A stretch of DNA of 64,000 nt from Companilactobacillus kimchiensis (GCF_001438805.1 NZ_JQCF01000009.1:1-64000); one strand, 5' to 3'; numbered from the stretch's first letter, positions 26,854 through 35,807 are shown. Notes: generated by a model from the letters alone, not told the origin. Program-made: numbers and translations.

Positions 26854-28218
26854 CTAGGCTGTCGGTACGAATGTTGTATAGATCAACCAAATATTTAGAA
26901 TAGTTAGCACAATAGCTACGAAGTAACCGATGTAAGTAACTATTTTGTTATTAGCAAATTCTCCCATTAGTTCTTTGCTACTAGTGAACTTAATCAATGG
27001 GAAGATCGAGAATGGTAAAGCGACACTCAAGAATACTTGTGAAAGTGTCAAGAGTGATTCAATCTTGGCTTCATTACCGTGATAAACGATAGCAAAGGTG
27101 ATAACAGGAAGAATTGAGAGTAAACGAGTAATTACACGTCTAACCCAAAGTTTCATCTTCATGTGGACGAAACCTTCCATAACGATCTGACCAGATAAAG
27201 TACCAGTAATAGTTGAGTTTTGACCTGATGCCAATAGGGCAACAGCGAACAAAATACTCAAGACTGGACTGGCAACAGCCCCAGCCACTTTAGGATCTTG
27301 TAAAGCATTGAATAGATCAACGAACCGACCTAAATCACTCTTAGTACCGAAGAATAAAGCAGCACCAAGTAGCAATAGTAAAGTATTAACAATGAATGCT
27401 AAAGTTAATTGAATATTTGAGTCCCAAGTTGAGAAACGAACCGCTTGGTGAACACTCTTGGAATCACTACGGTCGTATTTACGTGCTTGAGAAATTGATG
27501 AATGTAAGTACAAGTTATGTGGCATAACAGTTGCACCCACGATACCTAGTGATAGATAAAGCATGCTTTGATTTTGGAGAATCTTAGGATCGGGTACAAA
27601 TCCGACCATCATTTGACCAACATCAGGTTTAGCTAGAACAACTTCATATAGGAAGACTAATAAGATGACCATGATCAGTGTTGCCACAATAGCTTCGATC
27701 TTACGGAAGCCTAGTTTCATCAAGACCAATAATAGTAGAACATCAAAGGCTGTGATGATAACACCCCAAAGGACTGGGATGCCAAATAGTAATTTTAACG
27801 CAATCGCGGAACCAATAATTTCGGCAATATCGGTCGCCATAATGGCTAATTCAGTAATTATCCAGAGGATAAAACCGCCGACTTTCGAAGTTCTATCTCT
27901 GGTTAGCTGTGCTAAATCTCGTCCAGTCACAATCCCTAGTTTAGCTGCCATGTATTGTAAAAGCATCGCAATCAAACTAGAAATCAAGATAACAGATAGT
28001 AATTTGTATTTAAATTGTGCCCCACCGGCAATTGATGTTACCCAATTACCTGGATCCATGTAACCTACGGCTACCAATGCTCCCGGACCACTGTATGCTA
28101 ATAGGGTTTTAAAGAAACCGGCATCAGTTGGAACCTCAACGGTATCATTAATTTCTTCCAAGGAAGGACCGTTAGCATATTGAATCAAACTCTCGTGTTT
28201 TTTGTTTTTATCACTCAA
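26854..28218 (-). CDS. mntH: Nramp-family divalent metal (Mn2+) transporter MntH
   Basis: 454 aa with 11 hydrophobic helices, proton-driven Mn2+/Fe2+ uptake. The metal-site DPGNW in helix 1 ([11 protein letters not shown]) and helix 6 [10 protein letters not shown] are intact, as is the [20 protein letters not shown] segment. The TTG start at 28218 is preferred over an ATG 13 codons earlier, because GGGGG is placed eight nt before the TTG. It is monocistronic. Lactobacilli accumulate Mn2+ against oxidative stress, so regulation by an MntR/DtxR-type repressor is expected. Confidence 0.92.
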   Translation of the reverse strand: MSDKNKKHESLIQYANGPSLEEINDTVEVPTDAGFFKTLLAYSGPGALVAVGYMDPGNWVTSIAGGAQFKYKLLSVILISSLIAMLLQYMAAKLGIVTGRDLAQLTRDRTSKVGGFILWIITELAIMATDIAEIIGSAIALKLLFGIPVLWGVIITAFDVLLLLVLMKLGFRKIEAIVATLIMVILLVFLYEVVLAKPDVGQMMVGFVPDPKILQNQSMLYLSLGIVGATVMPHNLYLHSSISQARKYDRSDSKSVHQAVRFSTWDSNIQLTLAFIVNTLLLLLGAALFFGTKSDLGRFVDLFNALQDPKVAGAVASPVLSILFAVALLASGQNSTITGTLSGQIVMEGFVHMKMKLWVRRVITRLLSILPVITFAIVYHGNEAKIESLLTLSQVFLSVALPFSIFPLIKFTSSKELMGEFANNKIVTYIGYFVAIVLTILNIWLIYTTFVPTA

Positions 28219-28537
28219 GTTGTTCGCCCCCTTTTTTATCTCAACATATAATATCATGTTAGAGACCGGCTTTAAAGAACAATAAACATAATAATTAGGT
28301 TATCTTAACAAAAATGTTTCAATAACTGTGGCAGAGGGCTTTAGAAGCGTCTTTTGATGAATAAAATTATCTTAAACTATCAATATTTATAAGCAAAATT
28401 ATGCAAATACTTAATTTTTATCATTGACCAGTTCATCTTCATGATTTTGACACATGATTACGATACAATATAAGTAGTAAAATAGTTTGAATAACGAATA
28501 GACTTGATTATAATTACTAGAAAAGGGATTGAGTTAA
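28219..28537. promoter_or_regulatory. Divergent promoter region mntH / membrane protein, candidate DtxR/MntR-like box
   Basis: About 320 bp without a gene. TTAGGTTATCTTAA (28295-28308) is an imperfect palindrome (10 of 14) resembling DtxR-family operators (TTAGGTTAGCCTAA type), about 80 bp upstream of the mntH start. On the plus strand, TACAAT within GATACAATATAAG (about 28464) is a plausible -10 for the next gene. Confidence 0.35.
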
Positions 28538-29005
28538 ATGAGTGTAATACTACTAATAGTTGATATCATCTTTTTTCTTGGTGCTGCCTTTAATGTTTAT
28601 TGGCAATCACAAATTGAAATAAGATCGATTTATAAAGTTTCATCATTAATTTTTGCAGGTTTCATTGGTGCTTGGTTGTTGGTTTCACCAACGGGTGAGT
28701 TGTCATATATCATCATGGTTGCTTTGTTTATGTTGCTCAACATTATGAATGGTGTTGGTGGCGTGGGTAATAAAAAAATCGTCCTCAACGGATTCTACTC
28801 TGGCGTTTTGGATTATGCCCAGGTGGTTCATGTGACCCTGATCCCCATTGAGATTCAAGGCCGCAAACCAAAAGTGGCGGTAATTTTTAATACGAAACGA
28901 CCACAACAAGTTGAAATGAATTTTAATATTTCATATAAAGAAATGGAAAAGTACCTTCAAAAGAAATTATCTAATGAAGCTTCAGTTGAAGTTGGACAAA
29001 TATAG
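28538..29005 (+). CDS. Hypothetical small membrane protein
   Basis: 155 aa with two or three N-terminal hydrophobic segments (about 3-20, 33-50 and 56-72), then a soluble C-terminal part (KVAVIFNTKRPQQVEMNFNI) that looks like a small beta-rich domain. I do not recognise the family. AAAAGGGATTGAG precedes the ATG. It stands alone between mntH and a bidirectional terminator. Confidence 0.75.
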   Translation: MSVILLIVDIIFFLGAAFNVYWQSQIEIRSIYKVSSLIFAGFIGAWLLVSPTGELSYIIMVALFMLLNIMNGVGGVGNKKIVLNGFYSGVLDYAQVVHVTLIPIEIQGRKPKVAVIFNTKRPQQVEMNFNISYKEMEKYLQKKLSNEASVEVGQI

Positions 29006-29071
29006 AAAGTTATTTGTTACTGTTTCAATTTCTAAGCTTGCACTAAATTAACTATATAAATATGGATATAC

Positions 29072-29120
29072 AAAAAATTCTTCATACTGACTTTTAATAG
29101 TCGGTATGGAGAATTTTTTT
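29072..29120. terminator. Shared bidirectional terminator
   Basis: Arms AAAAAATTCTTCATACTGAC and GTCGGTATGGAGAATTTTTT between convergent genes, with A- and T-runs on both outer sides. Confidence 0.88.
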
Positions 29121-29142
29121 GATTGCTGACACAATCTCAGTA

Positions 29143-29868
29143 TTATAACGTTATATCAGCTGTCAATTTACTTGTTTTATAAGGAAAATGTGTTTCTGAA
29201 ATTTCGAATGGTTGTCCATCATCTAAATAACTCAATTGATTGATAGCTAAGATTGGTTCACCTATTTTAGAAGCAATTTTGGTTTCAACGTCAATTTTAT
29301 CAGCGGTCATTGCACGAACGATTCGATGTGATCCCGCAATATTTAGCCCTTTACCTTGTAGATACCCATAAATTGAACCCGCAACAATCTCCTCGGTTAA
29401 AGTTGTTACGGAGGTGGGCATAATTGTATGTTCGTATGCAAATATTTCCCCATTAACATAACGGACACGTTTAATAATATAAACTGGTTCAGTTGGTTGG
29501 ATAATCAACTTATCAGCTTCTTCTTTTGTGGGAATTCTAGCGGACAGCTCGATTATTTTACTGGTGACTTTTTTTCCTTGGTTGGTATACGTTGCCCCAA
29601 GTGGTTTATCAATAGGCGAGATCTTACCATAATTAGCGTCATGTTCATTATAAGCATAGTCTTTGCGGACGTATGTTCCTGAACCACGTTTAGAATAGAC
29701 CATTCCTTCAACCATTAATAATTGAAGAGCTTTATGGACTGTAATACGAGTGGTACTGAAGTCTTTGGCAATTTGATTTTGATCGGGAATAAGGTCTCCA
29801 GGGGCGTATTTTCCTGTTCTGATCTGTTCTCTTAATTCGTCAGCTACTGCCCGGTATTTATAGGCCAT
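29143..29868 (-). CDS. GntR/HutC-family (UTRA domain) transcriptional regulator
   Basis: 241 aa. The N-terminal GntR winged helix (YAPGDLIPDQNQIAKDFSTT through RITVHKALQLL, about 20-55) is followed by the SGTYV wing and a UTRA effector domain ending AINQLSYLDDGQPFEISETHFPYK. This is the pattern of repressors of beta-glucoside and other phospho-sugar operons (BglR/YidP type). It is divergent from the 6-phospho-beta-glucosidase and PTS genes, so it most likely represses them until a phosphorylated sugar binds. Confidence 0.9.
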   Translation of the reverse strand: MAYKYRAVADELREQIRTGKYAPGDLIPDQNQIAKDFSTTRITVHKALQLLMVEGMVYSKRGSGTYVRKDYAYNEHDANYGKISPIDKPLGATYTNQGKKVTSKIIELSARIPTKEEADKLIIQPTEPVYIIKRVRYVNGEIFAYEHTIMPTSVTTLTEEIVAGSIYGYLQGKGLNIAGSHRIVRAMTADKIDVETKIASKIGEPILAINQLSYLDDGQPFEISETHFPYKTSKLTADITL

Positions 29869-29998
29869 AATTTGATAATCCCCCTCGTTATTCTATAAGA
29901 TATTTTATCATATATTTAATTAAAACGTTTATTCCTCCATACAAAAGTATATACATTTTTAATATTAAACATTTACATTGAATAAAAAAGATGTATAC

Positions 29999-30012
29999 TG
30001 AAAGCGTATTCA
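29999..30012 (+). promoter_or_regulatory. cre site (CcpA) upstream of the beta-glucoside operon
   Basis: TGAAAGCGTATTCA matches 13 of 14 positions of TGWAANCGNTNWCA and lies 32 nt before the glucosidase start. Two AT-rich GTATATAC / GTATAC palindromes at about 29948 and 29994 are candidate sites for the divergent GntR regulator. Confidence 0.7.
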
Positions 30013-30043
30013 AAATCATCGAATGAAAGAGAGGAAGGTGTAT

Positions 30044-31426
30044 ATGACAAAGCAATTACCAAAGAATTTTGCTTGGGGTAACTCAACTTCTAGCATGCAA
30101 ACAGAGGGTGCTTGGAATATTGGGGGTAAAGGCAAATCGGTTTATGATGATCGGCTTGCAACTGATGATTCATCGAATTGGCATGATGCTATAGATGAAT
30201 ATCATCGTTACAATGAGGATTTTGATTTAATGGCTGAACAGGGAATGAACTTCTATCGTTTTCAAATTTCCTGGAGTCGTGTGAATCCAACCGGTGATGG
30301 TGAATTTAATGAAGAAGGAATTAAATTTTATAGCGATTTGATTGATGCTTTATTGAAGAGAAATATCACTCCAATGATTTGCCTATATCATTTTGATATG
30401 CCATTACATTTAGCCGAAAAGTATAACGGATTCTTATCACGTCATGTTGTTGATGCATTTGTCCGTTATGGTGAAGAAATGGTTAAACGTTTTGGAGACC
30501 GTGTTAAATATTGGATTACTTTTAATGAACAGAATCTTTATCACATGAGTGAATCATTTAGGATTGCCGGTTATTTAAAGGGTGATCGAACAGACGATGA
30601 ACTATATCAAATCAGTCATCATGTAATGTTGGCTCATGCTGGTATTGCTAACTATATTCACGAACAATCTGATTGTAAAATTGGTGGTATGTTGGCTTAC
30701 AGTGAGGTTTATCCGGCTTCACCAAATCCAAAGGATATTCTTTATGCCAGACAGATCAATGAGTTTTTGAATAACGACTTATTGGATGTATTTGTTTATG
30801 GGCAATATTCAAATGAAGTGATGACTTATGTTAAGAATCACAACATTAATATGGACTACCAACCAGAAGACGATGATGTGCTTATCAAAGTTGCATCTGA
30901 TTTTATTGCATTTAGCTATTATAGAAGTGACACAATTAGTGCCGAACTTGTACCAGAGGGAACAATACCTAATTATTACTTAGATAAAGGTGTCAAAAAG
31001 AACCCGTATCTAAAGGCTTCCGAGTTTGGTTGGCAAGTGGATCCGTTAGGATTCAGAGATATATTGACAAAAGTTTATAACGAATATGATGTACCTATGT
31101 TTCCAATCGAAAATGGGATTGGTTTACGTGAGGAATTCGAGGGTAGTGAAATTCAAGACGATGAACGAATTGAATACCATCGAGAACATATTCAAGCTAT
31201 GAAGGATGCCATTTTTGAAGATGGCGTTGAAGTTATTGGTTACCTAGGATGGGGATTGATTGATATTCCAAGTTCTAGTGGAAATATGGATAAGCGCTAT
31301 GGAACTGTATATGTTAATCGCACTAATCATGATCTCAAAGATATGAAACGAGTACCAAAGAAGAGCTACTGGTGGCTTCAACATGTTATTGAGACTAATG
31401 GTGCAGATTTATCCGATTTGAAATAA
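30044..31426 (+). CDS. 6-phospho-beta-glucosidase, glycoside hydrolase family 1
   Basis: 460 aa from ATG 30044, chosen over an ATG seven codons earlier because AGAGGAAGG lies directly before it. GH1 acid/base Glu about 162 (ITFNEQN; Gln after the Glu instead of the common Pro/Ile) and nucleophile about 356 (PIENGIG; family TENG). It begins with the typical LPKNFAWGNSTSSMQTEGAW. It hydrolyses PTS-imported 6-phospho-beta-glucosides. The PTS IIC gene follows after 30 nt. No separate IIA/IIB genes are present, so general EII components must be supplied in trans. Confidence 0.9.
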   Translation: MTKQLPKNFAWGNSTSSMQTEGAWNIGGKGKSVYDDRLATDDSSNWHDAIDEYHRYNEDFDLMAEQGMNFYRFQISWSRVNPTGDGEFNEEGIKFYSDLIDALLKRNITPMICLYHFDMPLHLAEKYNGFLSRHVVDAFVRYGEEMVKRFGDRVKYWITFNEQNLYHMSESFRIAGYLKGDRTDDELYQISHHVMLAHAGIANYIHEQSDCKIGGMLAYSEVYPASPNPKDILYARQINEFLNNDLLDVFVYGQYSNEVMTYVKNHNINMDYQPEDDDVLIKVASDFIAFSYYRSDTISAELVPEGTIPNYYLDKGVKKNPYLKASEFGWQVDPLGFRDILTKVYNEYDVPMFPIENGIGLREEFEGSEIQDDERIEYHREHIQAMKDAIFEDGVEVIGYLGWGLIDIPSSSGNMDKRYGTVYVNRTNHDLKDMKRVPKKSYWWLQHVIETNGADLSDLK

Positions 31427-31456
31427 ATAATTAATACACTTTGGGGGCGAGGTAGT

Positions 31457-32788
31457 ATGTCTTTACAGAATTCTAAAGCTGCAAATAAATTCGCAGAGTT
31501 TGCCGCAAAACTAGGTGGTCAGATTCATTTACGTTCATTGCGTGATGCCTTTGCTACAATCATGCCATTATATATTTTGGCTGGTTTGGCAGTTTTGCTA
31601 AATAATACAGTATTCGCATGGATTTTTAAGGGTAAGACCTTATTACAAGTTCAATATTGGGGAACATTATTGACCAATGCGACTTTGAATATTTCAGGTA
31701 TTTTAATTGCTGCTATGATTGGCTATTGTTTAGCCAAGAACCGTAGATTTAATAATCCAATTGCTGCGGCATTAGTTTCGATTGCAGCTTTAGTTACAAT
31801 GATGCCAAATACTGTTTCATTGATTCCAGATGGAGCTAAAAAAGCAGTCAACGTTTCAGCAGTTTTGCCATTTACTAATTTAGGTACTGGGGCAATGTTT
31901 GCCGGTATTATTGTAGGTTTGATTGCTACTGAAATTTTTATTCGTGTATCTAACATTAAACGTCTACAAGTTCACTTGGGTGAAAATGTTCCACCTGCAG
32001 TTGGACAATCATTTGATGTTTTAATTCCTATTATTATTGTTTTGGCAGGGTTCGCTGTCGTTTCAACTCTACTTAACAACTTGGCAGGAATGAATTTAAT
32101 CAACTTAATTACGACAGTTATTCAAGAACCATTACGTCACATTGGGACAAGTATTTGGGGAGTTATTATCCTTTATACATTGGGTAATCTCCTTTGGCTC
32201 TTTGGTATTCACCAATCAGTCATTTACAGTTCTATCCTAGAACCACTTTTGATTATTAATATTACAGAAAACATTGCCGCATATGCTGCTGGCAAGACAA
32301 TTCCAAATATTATTAACGTTTCTCAAGTAACTTCATTTGGTTTATTAGGTGGTTCAGGATCAACGCTCTGTTTGTTGGTTGCTACATTCTTAGTTGGCCG
32401 CAATGCTGTAACTAAAAACGTTGCCAAACTTTCAATTGCACCTGGTATCTTTAACATTAATGAACCTGTAATTTTCGGTTATCCAATTGTTTATAACATC
32501 TCTTTGGCAATTCCTTTCGTTCTAGTTCCTGTAATGGGAATTGTAATCAGTTATGTAGCCACAGTTCTTGGTTGGATGAGCCCATGTGTCACTATGGTTC
32601 CATGGACTACACCAGTCGGAATCAGTGCCTTTCTTGCTACGGCAGGAGATTGGCGTGCCGTTGTTGTTCAATTATTGATCTTTGTTCTTGGAATCCTTGT
32701 TTATATTCCATTCGTTATGATCAATGATAAGGTACTTGGAAAAGAAGCATCACAAACTATGGAAACTCCAGAATCTGCAGAAGCTTAA
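31457..32788 (+). CDS. celB: PTS transporter subunit IIC, lactose/cellobiose family
   Basis: 443 aa with about ten hydrophobic segments. It carries Lac-family EIIC landmarks: HLRSLRDAFATIMPLYILAG near the start, the LFGIHQS loop, and the FNINEPVIFGYPI motif (about 333-345) that lines the sugar site. The neighbouring GH1 enzyme and GntR regulator suggest cellobiose or another beta-glucoside. It starts with GGGGGCGAGG before the ATG. A remnant gene and a hairpin follow. Confidence 0.88.
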   Translation: MSLQNSKAANKFAEFAAKLGGQIHLRSLRDAFATIMPLYILAGLAVLLNNTVFAWIFKGKTLLQVQYWGTLLTNATLNISGILIAAMIGYCLAKNRRFNNPIAAALVSIAALVTMMPNTVSLIPDGAKKAVNVSAVLPFTNLGTGAMFAGIIVGLIATEIFIRVSNIKRLQVHLGENVPPAVGQSFDVLIPIIIVLAGFAVVSTLLNNLAGMNLINLITTVIQEPLRHIGTSIWGVIILYTLGNLLWLFGIHQSVIYSSILEPLLIINITENIAAYAAGKTIPNIINVSQVTSFGLLGGSGSTLCLLVATFLVGRNAVTKNVAKLSIAPGIFNINEPVIFGYPIVYNISLAIPFVLVPVMGIVISYVATVLGWMSPCVTMVPWTTPVGISAFLATAGDWRAVVVQLLIFVLGILVYIPFVMINDKVLGKEASQTMETPESAEA

Positions 32789-32805
32789 TTAAAAAATGCT
32801 TATAA

Positions 32806-32922
32806 CTCGGGTATAGTCGGTATTACTTCGGAAATACTCTTGAACGAGATTATCAAGATGGAGTACATATCACTGAATTTGGATATGCAAAAGTAGTTAA
32901 TTGTTTGAAACAACAAAAATAG
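32806..32922 (+). pseudogene. C-terminal remnant of an SGNH/GDSL hydrolase
   Basis: An open frame without a start codon. It reads LGYSRYYFGNTLERD, then YQDGVHITEFGYAKVV and NCLKQQK-stop. D-G-V-H-x-T-x-x-G-Y-A-K-V resembles the Asp-His catalytic block at the end of SGNH hydrolases. The rest of the enzyme is gone, so an esterase or acetylhydrolase once probably formed part of this operon. The remainder of the 32.8-33.17 kb gap has a hairpin and a promoter region. Confidence 0.45.
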
Positions 32923-32933
32923 TTTTTACATTA

Positions 32934-32978
32934 TGAAGCATTATCTGTAATCCGATGAGGGTCTGGGTAATGCTTTTA
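32934..32978 (+). terminator. Possible terminator of the PTS operon
   Basis: AAGCATTATC pairs with GGGTAATGCTTTT across a ~20-base loop, followed by TATAA. Confidence 0.55.
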
Positions 32979-33093
32979 TAATGTATTGAAAGTTATATCA
33001 AAAACTGAAGAGTTGTATCTAACCCATAAGTTAGATGATTTTATAAATGAATAAATGTGTAGCTTGACTGTCACTAGATCAACAGTTTTTCTT

Positions 33094-33107
33094 TGAAAAC
33101 GTTTTCT
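33094..33107 (+). promoter_or_regulatory. cre-like site upstream of a hypothetical gene
   Basis: TGAAAACGTTTTCT matches the cre consensus except for the last base and is itself a near-perfect palindrome. It lies 66 nt before the 33173 start, with TATACT at 33125 as a possible -10. Confidence 0.6.
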
Positions 33108-33172
33108 TAGTTGATGATGCGTATTATACTGACATTAGATAAAAGATACTTTAGAATATGGAGGATTATGGG

Positions 33173-33457
33173 ATGGTTATGCTTCGAAGTATTTTTGAGC
33201 TGATACCTAATACTTGGGAAATTCAATTTGCTAGTCAAGAGGTGGCACACGCTGATTTTGATGCAACTTTTGTTAAATATGATCAGAAAAAATTTGGGGC
33301 TATTACTGTATTTGGAAATAGTTGGTATATTGGTACCAAGTTAACTGATTCTGAATTTGAAAATGACTTGAGTACCTTTTTGACCGAAGAAAATATTCCA
33401 ACAACTGCTTATTCTATGAACAAGACTACGATTGGGAAACATTGGATGCCATATTAA
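33173..33457 (+). CDS. Hypothetical protein
   Basis: 94 aa, soluble, no signal peptide or membrane segment; alternating short strands (SIFELIPNTWEIQFAS, GAITVFGNSWYIGTKL) suggest a small alpha/beta fold. Family not recognised. ATG 33173 is chosen because GGAGG (33160-33164) is eight nt upstream; an ATG five codons earlier overlaps it. A cre-like site lies in the promoter region, so catabolite control is possible. An imperfect hairpin (33472-33512) ending in TTTTT may terminate it. Confidence 0.6.
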   Translation: MVMLRSIFELIPNTWEIQFASQEVAHADFDATFVKYDQKKFGAITVFGNSWYIGTKLTDSEFENDLSTFLTEENIPTTAYSMNKTTIGKHWMPY

Positions 33458-33624
33458 GAATCTAACTGACAAACGAAGCATGTGATTTTAGTAGAAATCA
33501 GTTCGCTTTTTGCATTGTTATTACGTTCATGATACTAAAATGTACGTTCAAGATTTTTTTGCCCAATATCATGAAATAATGAGATGATTTAATAGTTAAA
33601 TCTAAAGGGCTAAGAGTGATAATT

Positions 33625-33933
33625 ATGGCAGAGGAAAATAAAAAACAAGAAGATCTATTAGAATTAATGTATGACTTTGTTTTGAATCCTAATATTTCGA
33701 CAAATGAACGTAAAATTGGTTTATTGGCTAAGACTGATTTAGAAAAAGGTCGGTATCAAATTGCGGTACTTAATCAAATAGTTTCTAGTTTTCAGATGTT
33801 GGCGGTCGCAAACAAGGGGTTAACTCCAGAGTCAGGTGCCTTTTATAAAAAAATCTATGCATTCTTAGTAAAGAATAAATCATTTGGCACCAATATTGGT
33901 TATGTGGGTGCACAGGCAAGTTATTTGGATTAA
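33625..33933 (+). CDS. Bacteriocin immunity protein, enterocin A/pediocin family (orphan)
   Basis: 102 aa, predicted all-helical four-helix bundle. The patterns E-x-x-L-L-E-L-M-Y-D, L-N-P-N-I-S-x-N-E-R and L-x-K-G-R-Y are typical of the pediocin-like (class IIa) immunity family, as is the amphipathic final helix. Such proteins protect cells from class IIa bacteriocins at the mannose PTS. No YGNGV-type class IIa gene is nearby, so it is probably an orphan defence gene at the edge of the bacteriocin locus. GTG three codons earlier is an alternative start. Confidence 0.7.
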   Translation: MAEENKKQEDLLELMYDFVLNPNISTNERKIGLLAKTDLEKGRYQIAVLNQIVSSFQMLAVANKGLTPESGAFYKKIYAFLVKNKSFGTNIGYVGAQASYLD

Positions 33934-34023
33934 TAAGATGAAATTAATTGACTAAATACTCGATAATTTCATTCATTATTATTAAGGATAGAATACGAAT
34001 GGCCCCTCATTTTTAGAGAAATG

Positions 34024-35105
34024 AATGAAGTGACCCCCTTAGGTTGGAGAAATCCAACTAGGGGTTTTTTCTATGGTCAAATATAATATTGAAACAAAAA
34101 TAGAAGCGATCAGACTTTATAAAAGTGGTATTGGAAGTACCACAATTGCTAGAAAGCTACGAATATCTGAGGAATCTACAGTCCTTAATGGGGTAAGATT
34201 ATGGGAAAAACATGGTTTGTCCGGTATTGTCAGATCAAAGACATTGCCAAGCTACTTTTCTTCCTTCAAAATGAAAGTAATTACTTGGTTGGTGAAACAC
34301 AGGACTTCATATTCTGAGACCGCGGCTCATTTTGATGCACATAAGAGAAATTATGATTCTCAATATGATTCAGATCTATCAATCATTAAAGATATTAAAT
34401 CCATACGTGATGAAGATAGTTAGGCCGAAATCCTTGGCCATCGCCCACTAATTCGGATGGTCAATTCAATAAGAAACTCTTGTGGAGAAGAAACTGTGAA
34501 TCATAAAAGAGTTCTACGAGTAATAAAGCAGAATGATCTCCTAAGCCATTTGTAATGAAAAAAACAGCTAAATATAACAGCCATGAAGGCAGTAAAGGTG
34601 AAGAACACAAGAACTATATCAACCCAAGATTCATGACAGACCGTCCTTTACAGAAAATTGGAACTGACGTGACTGACGAAAGGTAAGGATTTGAGACCAT
34701 TGATAAAAGACTCTATCTTTCAATCTTCACTGATTTTATTAGCCACTTCTAAAAATGACCAGGGATACTGGCTATTTAACGACAATATATTCAGATTAAG
34801 GAACCCAATACCAACGCATATTGAGAAGAAACCAAGTTAGATAAAGCATATCTCGCAATTCGTTGCTTGCGACAACAGCCTGATCCGGAGCTGTACTGAA
34901 CCACAAATACGTGGCACAGAGACAATTAGAGGAAACAATATCCAAATGAATCAGACTTTATAACAACAACGAATTTGACAATCAAACAAATGGCTAACGC
35001 CAAATGAAATGAGAAATAAATATCAAAAAAAATATGCCTGAGCACATTTCTGTGATCAGACATATTAATGAAATTCACTCCAATTATTGGGATGTTCACT
35101 TCATT
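34024..35105 (+). mobile_element. Degenerate IS3-family (IS150-like) insertion sequence
   Basis: About 1.08 kb bounded by inverted ends: AATGAAGTGACCCCCTTAGG at 34024 and, on the minus strand from 35105, AATGAAGTGAACATCCCAAT; both continue with TTGGAG a few bases on. Inside are an orfA-like frame and several disconnected orfB fragments. Length is somewhat below an intact IS3 element, and stops interrupt the transposase, so it is not autonomous. It abuts the left end of the bacteriocin genes. Confidence 0.75.
34073..35040 (+). pseudogene. Disrupted IS3-family transposase (orfA fragment plus broken orfB)
   Basis: The first 116 codons (34073-34423) give a helix-turn-helix of the IS3/IS150 OrfA type: YNIETKIEAIRLYKSGIGST, ARKLRIS and VRLWEKHGLSG. 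Its C-terminal half is abnormal. Further on, out-of-frame pieces match OrfB: NHKRVLRVIKQNDL (about 34500), KYNSHEGSKGEEHKNY with RFMTDRPLQKIGTDVTD (about 34570-34680), which holds the first catalytic Asp region, and DKRLYLSIFTDFIS (about 34700). Several stops and frameshifts separate them, so no active transposase is made. Confidence 0.75.
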
Positions 35106-35119
35106 GGATACCTTTTTTA

Positions 35120-35299
35120 CTACTTATCAAAGAGTGCAAAATAAATTGCCCCTAGTCCTAGTACAAGACTAATAATATTTATTACCGCATTAATTGAAAC
35201 AACGGGGCCTTTGAAGATTCCGATTGCCTCATAGACTAAAGATAGTCCAACCCAGAATCCAAATCTCTTGTAGAATTTTTTATTTATTTTCATTGCCAT
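35120..35299 (-). CDS. Putative bacteriocin immunity protein, 59 aa, two transmembrane helices
   Basis: 59 aa: a basic start (MAMKINKKFYKRF), a helix GFWVGLSLVYEAIGIF, a short loop KGPVVS, and a second helix NAVINIISLVLGLGAIYFAL. It follows the two-peptide pair C/D by 18 nt on the same strand, exactly where dedicated immunity genes of class IIb bacteriocins lie. It has no named family that I recognise; function is inferred from position, size and topology. It is last in the five-gene minus-strand operon. Confidence 0.65.
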   Translation of the reverse strand: MAMKINKKFYKRFGFWVGLSLVYEAIGIFKGPVVSINAVINIISLVLGLGAIYFALFDK

Positions 35300-35317
35300 A
35301 AATATTAGACCTTTTTA

Positions 35318-35476
35318 TTATTTGCCCCTTAAATGCCTAAGTCTACTTTGTGTAAGGGCGGTGTTAGACCAAGCTTGCATGCCAATTCCGGTTCCATATG
35401 CATGCCATATTTTTACGAGGATAGATCCACCACGAACGCTGTTTAGTTCTGTGTTGTCTAAATCTTTTTTAATCAT
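35318..35476 (-). CDS. Class IIb bacteriocin precursor, peptide D
   Basis: 52 aa. Double-glycine leader MIKKDLDNTELNSVRGG (17 aa), then a 35-aa cationic mature peptide starting SILVKIWHAYGTGIGMQAW and ending RHLRGK. It contains GTGIG, a GxxxG helix-pairing motif typical of two-peptide bacteriocins, and an aromatic N-terminal part. ATG 35476 lies one nt after the stop of peptide C with AAGGGA in the end of that gene, so the two are translationally coupled. A longer frame (start 35509) is rejected since it lacks a leader start and a ribosome site. Confidence 0.85.
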   Translation of the reverse strand: MIKKDLDNTELNSVRGGSILVKIWHAYGTGIGMQAWSNTALTQSRLRHLRGK

Positions 35477-35477
35477 T

Positions 35478-35642
35478 TTATCTCTTTCCCTTCCCCATGT
35501 TGATGCCATCGTTGATTCCTGACATTATATCTTTTCTGTGGTTCCATCCATTCGCAACAATTTTCCATGTCCAAGGTACCTTGATACCCCAGCCACCACT
35601 AATTGACTTTAATTCTGATAAATTTAGTTTTCTGCTTTTCAT
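35478..35642 (-). CDS. Class IIb bacteriocin precursor, peptide C
   Basis: 54 aa. Leader MKSRKLNLSELKSISGG (17 aa, hydrophobic residues at the canonical positions before GG), then a 37-aa cationic mature peptide beginning WGIKVPWTWKIVANGW with a basic tail NMGKGKR. GINDG gives the GxxxG motif. Paired with peptide D, the length (35-37 aa), Trp-rich ends and motif fit a membrane-permeabilising two-peptide bacteriocin. I do not recognise the sequence as a named bacteriocin. Confidence 0.87.
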   Translation of the reverse strand: MKSRKLNLSELKSISGGWGIKVPWTWKIVANGWNHRKDIMSGINDGINMGKGKR

Positions 35643-35672
35643 AATGTGTTTATTTCCTTATATATTTTTAGT

Positions 35673-35789
35673 TTAAAAATGTTTACGGATCCAAGATCCA
35701 ATAGTTGCTCCATCGGAATAATTCCAAATATTTTTACCACCGATAATGTTTTTTAAATTAGTATTCTTTAAAGTTTTATATTTTTTCAT
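35673..35789 (-). CDS. Short double-glycine peptide precursor B
   Basis: 38 aa: leader MKKYKTLKNTNLKNIIGG (18 aa) and a predicted mature peptide of only 20 aa, KNIWNYSDGATIGSWIRKHF. It includes GATIG (GxxxG) and a cationic C-terminus. TAAGGA lies 10-15 nt upstream of the ATG. At 20 residues it is shorter than usual class II bacteriocins. It could be half of a two-peptide system with A, a second signalling peptide, or an enhancer. Detected by eye. Confidence 0.78.
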   Translation of the reverse strand: MKKYKTLKNTNLKNIIGGKNIWNYSDGATIGSWIRKHF

Positions 35790-35807
35790 ATTATTAAGTC
35801 CTTAATT

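Noticed and set aside
35477-35509. Longer N-terminus for bacteriocin peptide D
   Set aside because: The extra residues overlap the end of peptide C and would bury the double-glycine leader; no ribosome site upstream.
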